Origin: Verrucomicrobiota bacterium
Lineage (GTDB): Bacteria > Verrucomicrobiota > Verrucomicrobiia > Limisphaerales > UBA1100
Assembly: GCA_015660155.1 (NCBI GenBank)
Contig: DQLO01000291.1
Span: 1-19,959 of the forward strand
Direction: 5' to 3'
Length of the DNA: 19,959 nt
Shown: positions 15,276-19,959 of the stretch, one piece after another
How positions within the stretch are numbered: position 1 is the first letter of the stretch
Layout: the number at the start of each line of letters is the position of its first letter
The notes under the pieces: model-generated
Seen by the model: only the letters and a program-made list of their open reading frames with translations
Databases searched by the model: none
What the model was told of the DNA's origin: nothing
Translations under genes and position numbers: made by a program

Positions 15276-15953
15276 TTACCGAAACAAATTCCCGTTGCGA
15301 TCCCAGTGCGTGCCGCGCACGAGACGGCCTTTTACATAATTGGCCTGCATCTTCAGCGCGCCGGAATCCACATAATACCAAAAGGCAAAGCCTTCATATA
15401 AGCGATCGTTCTTGAACACGCCTTCGTAGCGCAGCTTGCCGTTGAGAAACCATTCCATTCCTTCGCCTTCGCGGCGGCCGTCCTTGAACGCTCCGTCAAA
15501 TTTGCGCGCGCCGTTTTCGTGCAACAACGTGGTGCTGCCGGTAAAGGGTTTGGGATTGCCGGCTTGATAAAAAAGCAGATCGGCTAGGTTCCGTTCCACA
15601 CTCCCAGCCAGCAACGGCGTGCCGGTAGTGGTGCTTGGTTCCAAGACCGTCGGCGCCACGGGCGGGATGGGGTGATGGGGCACGATTGGCAAAAGATTGC
15701 CCGGCACCACGGGTGGGGCTTTGGGGGTTTTTAGATTGGCCGTTACAGCAGGCACCAGCGGCGTGACCGCCACCGGCGGCGTCACTTTGGCGGGCGGCAC
15801 ATCGACCGGCGCAGGCGGCACGGAAAGGGTTTCCGGCGCAGGCGCGGGCGGGGCTTCCGCCGGTTTGTGCCACGGCAAATATTTGCAGCCACTGAAAATG
15901 CAGAGGCAACCCAGCGCCAAGGCGGCGCCCTTTATATAGTACACGGGTTTCAC
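15276..15953 (-). CDS. Proline-rich lipoprotein with C-terminal MORN-type repeats
   Basis: About 225 residues from a GTG at 15953 (MKPVYYIKGA), which gives a lipoprotein signal peptide ending IFSGC (Cys23). A longer ATG start at 16034 would place 27 residues of low plausibility in front and run through a hairpin. Another GTG at 15944 is also possible. Residues about 33-130 are a Pro/Ala/Val-rich spacer (PPAPAPETL, PPVAVTPLVP) that could span the periplasm. The last ~85 residues contain MORN-variant repeats of the YwqK/MORN_2 kind (LLHENGARKFDGAFKDGRREGEG, FLNGKLRYEGVFKNDRLYEG). Function is unknown. It is convergent with the prepilin gene and divergent from tlpA. Confidence 0.72.
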   Translation of the reverse strand: MKPVYYIKGAALALGCLCIFSGCKYLPWHKPAEAPPAPAPETLSVPPAPVDVPPAKVTPPVAVTPLVPAVTANLKTPKAPPVVPGNLLPIVPHHPIPPVAPTVLEPSTTTGTPLLAGSVERNLADLLFYQAGNPKPFTGSTTLLHENGARKFDGAFKDGRREGEGMEWFLNGKLRYEGVFKNDRLYEGFAFWYYVDSGALKMQANYVKGRLVRGTHWDRNGNLFR

Positions 15954-16007
15954 AGTGGTATTGACGTAGCAAATGCAGTGCCAGTAACAGGAAAAATCAA
16001 AGAATGT

Positions 16008-16054
16008 TGGGCGTTTTCCGGAGAAAACGCCCATTTTGCCGGGTTATGGCAAAA
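16008..16054. promoter_or_regulatory. Two tandem hairpins in the divergent spacer upstream of the TlpA-like gene
   Basis: The first hairpin has an 11-base perfect stem, TGGGCGTTTTC (16008-16018) with GAAAACGCCCA (16023-16033), and a CGGA tetraloop. The second starts at the next base: TTTTGCC (16034-16040) with GGCAAAA (16048-16054). They lie about 100 bases upstream of the tlpA-like ATG and 55 bases upstream of the lipoprotein GTG. They could be an operator, a 5' UTR structure or a repeat unit. No clear promoter boxes were identified. Confidence 0.45.
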
Positions 16055-16150
16055 TACGGCACTTTTCCGTTGGCGATCATTTTGGGTTTGCCGGTTGCAT
16101 CGCACCAAATATCCGTTGCCAGCGAGCTGTTGCATGGGCATATTCGGCGT

Positions 16151-16690
16151 ATGAAGAATCACCTTTTCCCACTTGCGGCCGGCTTGGCCATTTTCCTGAC
16201 CACCCCCACTCTGCACGCCGCCGCGCCAGCGCTGGAAGGCAGCAAAGTACGCGAGCAGCTCAACGAAATGCAGGGCCAACCCGCGCCGAAACTGGCGTTG
16301 AAAGGCTGGATCAATGCCGAGCCAATGACGCTCAAGAAGCTCAAAGGCAAAATCGTGGTGCTCGATTTCTGGGCCACCTGGTGCGGGCCGTGCCTCGCCT
16401 CCATCCCGCACACAAATGAGTTGATGGAAAAATACGCGGATCAGGGCGTGGTGATCATCGGCGTGTGTGCCAAGCGCGGCGCGGAAAAAATGGCGGACAC
16501 CGTGAAGCAGCGCGGCATCAAATATCCCGTGGCCGAGGACACCGGCACCATCGCCGCCTACAAGGCAAACAGTTATCCGGATTATTACATCATCGACCGC
16601 AACGGCGTGCTGCGCTGGGCGGACATCGCCAACCGCGACGTGGAAAAGGCGATTAAAATTTTGCTGGAGGAAAAAGACAAGGCGGAATGA
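16151..16690 (+). CDS. TlpA/ResA-like periplasmic thioredoxin
   Basis: 179 residues. The ATG at 16151 is the start of a signal peptide (MKNHLFPLAAGLAIFLTTPTLHAAA), and longer in-frame starts are unlikely. The mature domain has the AhpC/TSA-TlpA layout: QGQPAPKLALKGWINAEPMTLKKLKGKIVVLDFWATWCGPC (Cys78, Cys81), then VVIIGVCAKRG, and the cis-Pro loop NSYPDYYIIDRNGVLRWADI. Such proteins reduce or exchange disulfides outside the cytoplasm, for example in cytochrome c maturation. The stop overlaps the next gene's start as ATGA, so translation of the two is coupled. A large cytochrome-like protein lies 0.8 kb downstream, which fits but does not prove a role in heme-protein maturation. Confidence 0.88.
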   Translation: MKNHLFPLAAGLAIFLTTPTLHAAAPALEGSKVREQLNEMQGQPAPKLALKGWINAEPMTLKKLKGKIVVLDFWATWCGPCLASIPHTNELMEKYADQGVVIIGVCAKRGAEKMADTVKQRGIKYPVAEDTGTIAAYKANSYPDYYIIDRNGVLRWADIANRDVEKAIKILLEEKDKAE

Positions 16691-17175
16691 TTGCGCGCAT
16701 GGGCTTAGCCCTGCTCGTGATGTTGCCGCGGGTTGCTGCGGCGGATGAAATTCAGCCAATTGATTTTGGCAAGGGCATCATTACCCAGCCGCTCTTTCCG
16801 CCGGGCCAAGCGCCCAAGGGAAAACTCTCGCCACTGACGGTGGTGCGCGATGCCAAGGCGTATGCAATTGTTTTGGATTTGATTCCGAGAAAACAAATTT
16901 CCCGCACACGCCCCGCGCCGCCCAACAACGACCCGCTGCTGAAAAGGCCGCCGGTTGATTTTGCCAAACACATCCTGCTGGTGGTCAGTCGCTCGTCGAT
17001 GACGCGGCCGGTGTTTGAGAAAATCACGAAAGCGAAAAACGAAATTGTCGTCACCGTGAAATTTCCACGAGACCAAATCGCCGCGCGCCCCATTCACATC
17101 GGTACCTATACGGCGGTGCTGATTCCGAAAACGGATTTGCCGGTGCGCCTGCGAATCGTTGAAGCGCAACGATAG
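16687..17175 (+). CDS. Secreted protein of unknown function, coupled to the TlpA-like gene
   Basis: 162 residues with a signal peptide (MIARMGLALLVMLPRVAAADE). The body is beta-rich: LTVVRDAKAYAIVLDL, a basic, proline-rich loop (RKQISRTRPAPPNNDPLLKRP), then VDFAKHILLVVSRSSM, EIVVTVKFPRD and GTYTAVLIPKTDLPVRLRIVE. The last ~75 residues are reminiscent of PrcB-C-terminal-like folds (a buried strand pair followed by a final strand that ends near the stop), but I give this low weight. No cysteines remain after the signal peptide. Its ATG overlaps the stop of the TlpA-like gene, so the two are expected to work in the same compartment. A weak hairpin (GGTTTTC/GAAAACC, 17177-17191) follows the stop. 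Confidence 0.65.
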   Translation: MIARMGLALLVMLPRVAAADEIQPIDFGKGIITQPLFPPGQAPKGKLSPLTVVRDAKAYAIVLDLIPRKQISRTRPAPPNNDPLLKRPPVDFAKHILLVVSRSSMTRPVFEKITKAKNEIVVTVKFPRDQIAARPIHIGTYTAVLIPKTDLPVRLRIVEAQR

Positions 17176-17213
17176 CGGTTTTCTGAAAACCTCAACTTTT
17201 CTAAATCTTGGGT

Positions 17214-17243
17214 TTGACACTCGGGATTCATTTCGTGTTTACT
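17214..17243 (+). promoter_or_regulatory. Candidate sigma-70 promoter for the 34-residue gene
   Basis: A perfect -35 box TTGACA (17214-17219) is followed after 18 bases by TTTACT (17238-17243), which matches the -10 consensus at 3 of 6 positions. It would start transcription about 10-15 bases before the Shine-Dalgarno of the small gene. The -10 match is weak, so this is a candidate only. Confidence 0.4.
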
Positions 17244-17255
17244 CCGCGCCTCTCC

Positions 17256-17261
17256 GGGAGG
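17256..17261 (+). promoter_or_regulatory. Strong Shine-Dalgarno of the small membrane-peptide gene
   Basis: GGGAGG ends four bases before the ATG at 17266. It is the best ribosome-binding site in the window and is the main evidence that the short frame is translated. The same GGAGG-N4-ATG spacing occurs before pgi. Confidence 0.65.
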
Positions 17262-17265
17262 TTGT

Positions 17266-17370
17266 ATGACAAAATCCAACAAACCTAACTCATTTGATAA
17301 GATAATGGTGGCGATCGCAATTTTTGCGTTGGTCGGTTTTTGTGTGGCTTTGTGGAAAATACTGGGCTGA
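17266..17370 (+). CDS. 34-residue single-pass membrane peptide
   Basis: A short frame from ATG 17266 to TGA 17370 encodes 34 residues. A basic, polar N-terminus (MTKSNKPNSFDK) is followed by one hydrophobic helix of about 18 residues (IMVAIAIFALVGFCVALW) and a short KILG tail. By the positive-inside rule the N-terminus would be cytoplasmic. It has a strong Shine-Dalgarno, a candidate promoter just upstream and a perfect stem-loop 10 bases after the stop, so it looks like an independent transcription unit. It is not long enough to be recognised as a known family. Possible roles are a small subunit of a membrane complex, a regulator or an envelope-stress peptide, none of them supported directly. 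Confidence 0.6.
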   Translation: MTKSNKPNSFDKIMVAIAIFALVGFCVALWKILG

Positions 17371-17380
17371 GCGCCCTTTT

Positions 17381-17407
17381 CAAATATCACTTTTTTAGTG
17401 ATATTTG
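17381..17407. promoter_or_regulatory. Perfect stem-loop with T-only loop after the small gene
   Basis: CAAATATCACT (17381-17391) pairs perfectly with AGTGATATTTG (17397-17407), giving an 11-base A+T-rich stem with a TTTTT loop. No T-run follows the stem, so it is not a canonical intrinsic terminator. It could be an mRNA-end structure for the small gene or an operator or leader element of the downstream cytochrome-like gene, whose ATG is about 100 bases further on. Confidence 0.5.
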
Positions 17408-17504
17408 GCCGGATTCCAGCTTGATTTTTTGCCCCGTTTTCAGGCACTATTTCCCCGCAATCCAGTGAATTGCGCGGACGCAAAGGCGTCCAATTCCCAG
17501 CACA

Positions 17505-19959
17505 ATGAAAATTCGGAACCTCTTTTTCACAATGGCCGTGGCGGCGGCGTGTCTGTCCGCACCGCAAATGCAAGCGAAGGAAAAACTGCCCACGGCGGAA
17601 CAACGCTTTGGCGGCAAGATCGAAGACGCGGAGAATCCCAGTTTCCGCCGGCACGTGGTGCCGCTCGCCAGCAAGCTCGGCTGCAGTGGCCGCGAGTGCC
17701 ACGGATCGTTTCAGGGGCGCGGTGGGTTTCAGCTTTCGCTCTTCGGCTATGATTTTGAGAAGGATCACACTGCCATCACCAACGACACGAAGGATGATAT
17801 CCGAGTGGATATGGATGATCCGGCGAAGAGTTTGTTCATCCAAAAACCGCTGAAGCAAATTAAGCACAAGGGCGGCGAGATTTATGAGGAGGGCAGTTGG
17901 GAACACAACTTGATGCTGAAGTGGATTCAGCAGGGCGCGAAGTTGGATGTGGTGGAGACGGGCGCATTCGATCGGCTGGAAATTTTCCCGAAAGAAATTG
18001 TCGCGCGCAAGGTCGGTGAAAGCATTCAGCTCAAAGTGCTCGCCCATTGGGCGGATGGCACGGTGGAGGATGTGACAGAGTTTACGCGGTTTCGAACCAA
18101 TGACGAAAGCGTAGTGTTGGCACACGAAGGCGGTCGTTTGGAGATCAAGGGTAAGGGCGACTCGCATGTGGTGGCGTTTTATGACAACGGCGTGGCGCCG
18201 GTGCCGGTCATGCTGCCGGTTAGTCAGCAGGTTGGCTCAAAGTATCCGAAAGTGAGGGCAACCACCCCGATTGACAAAGCCATTGCCACCAAGCTCCAAA
18301 AGGTAGGCATTGTCCCCAGTGAGATTTGTTCCGATCAGGAATTTTTGCGGCGGGTGACACTCGATGTTACCGGCACCCTGCCTACGGCTCAGGAAGTGAA
18401 GTCTTTCTTGGCGAGCAAGGATAAGAATAAGCGGCAAAAGAAGGCCAACGAACTCTTAAGCCGTCCTGCCTATGCGGCGTGGTGGACCACCAAGATCAAT
18501 GATTTCCAAGGCAATAGCCCAAATCAACTGCGCATCAACAACTATGCCCGGCGGATTAACCCCAGTCGCGACTGGTATGACTGGGTCTATAAAAGGGTAT
18601 TGGAAAATCAATCCTACGATAAAATTGTGGAGGGGATTGTAATGGGCAAGAGTCGGACGAGTTCCGATCAGGATTATAAATCTTTTACCAAGGAAATGGC
18701 CTCTTATTTCCGTGACAATCACCCGGCCGAGTTTGCGGAGCGTAAAGACATGCCGTACTTCTGGGCGCGGCGCAATTTACGTCAACCCGAAGAGAAGGCG
18801 ATGGCCTTCGCTTATAGCTTTCTGGGGGTTCGCATTCAGTGCGCCCAATGCCACAAGCATCCGTTTGATCAATGGACGCAAGCAGACTTCAACTCATTTA
18901 AGGCCTTTTTCGAACCGATCACCTATGGCACGAATGCCGGTCAACGTGATATGGATGGGGATTACAATCCGAAATCCCTTCAAAAAGAAATAGAAAAACT
19001 GGCCAATTATGATCCGAAAGATCCTAAGGCGAGTAAGAACCGACAGCTTAGGCCAGTAGTAGAAAAAAGGGTGAAGGCCGGCGAACCGGTGCCCTGGCAG
19101 GAAGTCTATATCAGGGCTTCACGTTCAAAGAAATATACCCCAGCCCAGATTGCCAGAATTAAAAAGAAGAACCCGAATTTCAATGCGCGCATTATTACCC
19201 CCAAAGTTTTGGGGGGTGAAACGATGGACGTAAAATATCCCGACCCTCGCACCCCATTGATTGAGTGGTTGAAGGCAGATGAGAATCCCTATTTTGCCCG
19301 CGCTTTTGTTAATCGGGTTTGGGCCAGCTACTTCGGGCGCGGGCTTGTGGAGCCGGCTGATGATTTGAACCTCGCTAATCCTCCTACCAACGCCGGTGTT
19401 CTGGATCATCTAGCCAAGGGCTTTGTGAAGAGTGGATACGACATGAAATGGGTGCACCGCGAGATTTTGAATTCCGATGCCTATCAGCGCTCCTGGAAGG
19501 TGAATGATACCAATGAACATGATGATAAGAACTTTAGCCGTTACGTCATTCGCAGGTTGCCTGCTGAGGTGGCAGCTGATGCGATTCGTCAGGCGACCGG
19601 CTCAGAAGAGCGAATCAAGGAACTCGCCAGTAACATGGAGATGCGCATGATCGGTGCGACCTCAACCGGAAGTTATCGTGGCAAAAATAATTACATGCTG
19701 AGCGTCTTTGGCAAGCCGGCTCGTGAGAGCAATTGCGACTGCGAGCGCACCTCAGATCCAACCCTGTTGCAGACCCTTTTTACCCGCAACGATCCGGAGA
19801 TGCTTTCGCAATTAAAGGCCAAGGGTGGTTGGATTGATGAGTTGGCCAGACGCTACAAGATTAAGAATGGTGTGGGTGACAATGATCGCAAAAGACTGGG
19901 AACGTTTCGAAGTCGGTTGAATGTTCAAAAAAAGAGGCTGGCCAACCTTAAAACTCATA
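17505..19959 (+). CDS. PSCyt2/PSD1 (DUF1549/DUF1553) cytochrome-like secreted protein, 3' truncated
   Basis: Open from ATG 17505 to the window edge without a stop: 818 codons seen, C-terminus missing. It has a signal peptide (MKIRNLFFTMAVAAACLSAP...QAKE) and a cytochrome-like N-terminal segment with Cys60-x4-Cys65-His66 (LGCSGRECHGSFQGRGGF). A beta-rich, Ig-like (BIG2-type) region spans about 155-240. PSCyt2/DUF1549 runs from about 255, with FLRRVTLDVTGTLPT and a true CxxCH heme motif, CAQCHKHPFDQWT (Cys446, Cys449, His450). DUF1553/PSD1 starts at about 583, with NPYFARAFVNRVWASYFGRGLVEP and GYDMKWVHREILNSDAYQRSW. These proteins are abundant in planctomycetes and Verrucomicrobiota, often next to DUF1501 sulfatase-like partners, and are assigned to the envelope. 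Their reaction is not established. GC content falls sharply after about 18240. No Shine-Dalgarno is seen. Confidence 0.9.
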   Translation, partial: MKIRNLFFTMAVAAACLSAPQMQAKEKLPTAEQRFGGKIEDAENPSFRRHVVPLASKLGCSGRECHGSFQGRGGFQLSLFGYDFEKDHTAITNDTKDDIRVDMDDPAKSLFIQKPLKQIKHKGGEIYEEGSWEHNLMLKWIQQGAKLDVVETGAFDRLEIFPKEIVARKVGESIQLKVLAHWADGTVEDVTEFTRFRTNDESVVLAHEGGRLEIKGKGDSHVVAFYDNGVAPVPVMLPVSQQVGSKYPKVRATTPIDKAIATKLQKVGIVPSEICSDQEFLRRVTLDVTGTLPTAQEVKSFLASKDKNKRQKKANELLSRPAYAAWWTTKINDFQGNSPNQLRINNYARRINPSRDWYDWVYKRVLENQSYDKIVEGIVMGKSRTSSDQDYKSFTKEMASYFRDNHPAEFAERKDMPYFWARRNLRQPEEKAMAFAYSFLGVRIQCAQCHKHPFDQWTQADFNSFKAFFEPITYGTNAGQRDMDGDYNPKSLQKEIEKLANYDPKDPKASKNRQLRPVVEKRVKAGEPVPWQEVYIRASRSKKYTPAQIARIKKKNPNFNARIITPKVLGGETMDVKYPDPRTPLIEWLKADENPYFARAFVNRVWASYFGRGLVEPADDLNLANPPTNAGVLDHLAKGFVKSGYDMKWVHREILNSDAYQRSWKVNDTNEHDDKNFSRYVIRRLPAEVAADAIRQATGSEERIKELASNMEMRMIGATSTGSYRGKNNYMLSVFGKPARESNCDCERTSDPTLLQTLFTRNDPEMLSQLKAKGGWIDELARRYKIKNGVGDNDRKRLGTFRSRLNVQKKRLANLKTH

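Noticed and set aside
17106..18167. 353-codon open frame on the minus strand across the small gene and the start of the cytochrome-like gene
   Set aside because: It is antisense to genes with clear signal peptide, motifs and Shine-Dalgarno. Its translation has no recognisable domains and is a by-product of GC-rich coding sequence.

Overview
The window reads like chromosomal DNA of a member of the Verrucomicrobiota (or a close PVC relative). This is inferred from the gene types: a large secreted protein joining a cytochrome-like domain with PSCyt2/PSD1 (DUF1549/DUF1553) domains, a prepilin-like protein, a 24-residue leucine-rich-repeat protein, PHP and DUF922 secreted proteins, and a class II DAHP synthase. 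No phage, integrase, transposase, CRISPR or rRNA genes are seen. Most of it is ordinary core and housekeeping sequence.

Layout. 1-251: tail of a small cysteine-rich protein (+). 252-536: non-coding stretch ending in a strong + strand terminator. 537-4007: a minus-strand run, transcribed as leuA, then a DUF922 zinc-protease-like protein, then a PHP-domain metallohydrolase. 4087-7630: divergent overlapping pair pgi-mnmG (+), each carrying a parS-like palindrome inside its coding sequence. 7627-7745: palindromic repeat element. 7776-8507: LRR protein (-). 8566-8650: tRNA-Tyr(GTA) (-). 8768-10114: ffh (+). 10120-10192: long inverted repeat. 10190-14271: minus-strand run of two lipoproteins, class II DAHP synthase and a DUF3108 protein. 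14334-15254: prepilin-like protein (+). 15276-15953: proline-rich MORN-type lipoprotein (-). 16151-17175: TlpA-like thioredoxin coupled to an unknown secreted protein (+). 17266-17370: 34-residue membrane peptide with its own promoter and ribosome-binding site. 17505 to the end: PSCyt2/PSD1 cytochrome-like protein, cut by the window edge.

The most notable signal is the pair of parS-type sites. A perfect 16-base palindrome TGTTCCACGTGGAACA lies in pgi, and its 14-base core recurs 1.2 kb away in mnmG. Both are read in the same codon phase as Phe-His-Val-Glu, in stretches that look poorly conserved. mnmG (gidA) is classically an origin-proximal gene, so this is probably part of the chromosome's ParABS centromere region, although parA and parB are not in the window. 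A second pattern is that all four convergent gene junctions hold an inverted repeat or palindrome, and in two of them the repeat overlaps a stop codon.

Starts were chosen by domain content, signal peptides, overlap with neighbours and, where present, Shine-Dalgarno sequence. Many genes here have no obvious Shine-Dalgarno.
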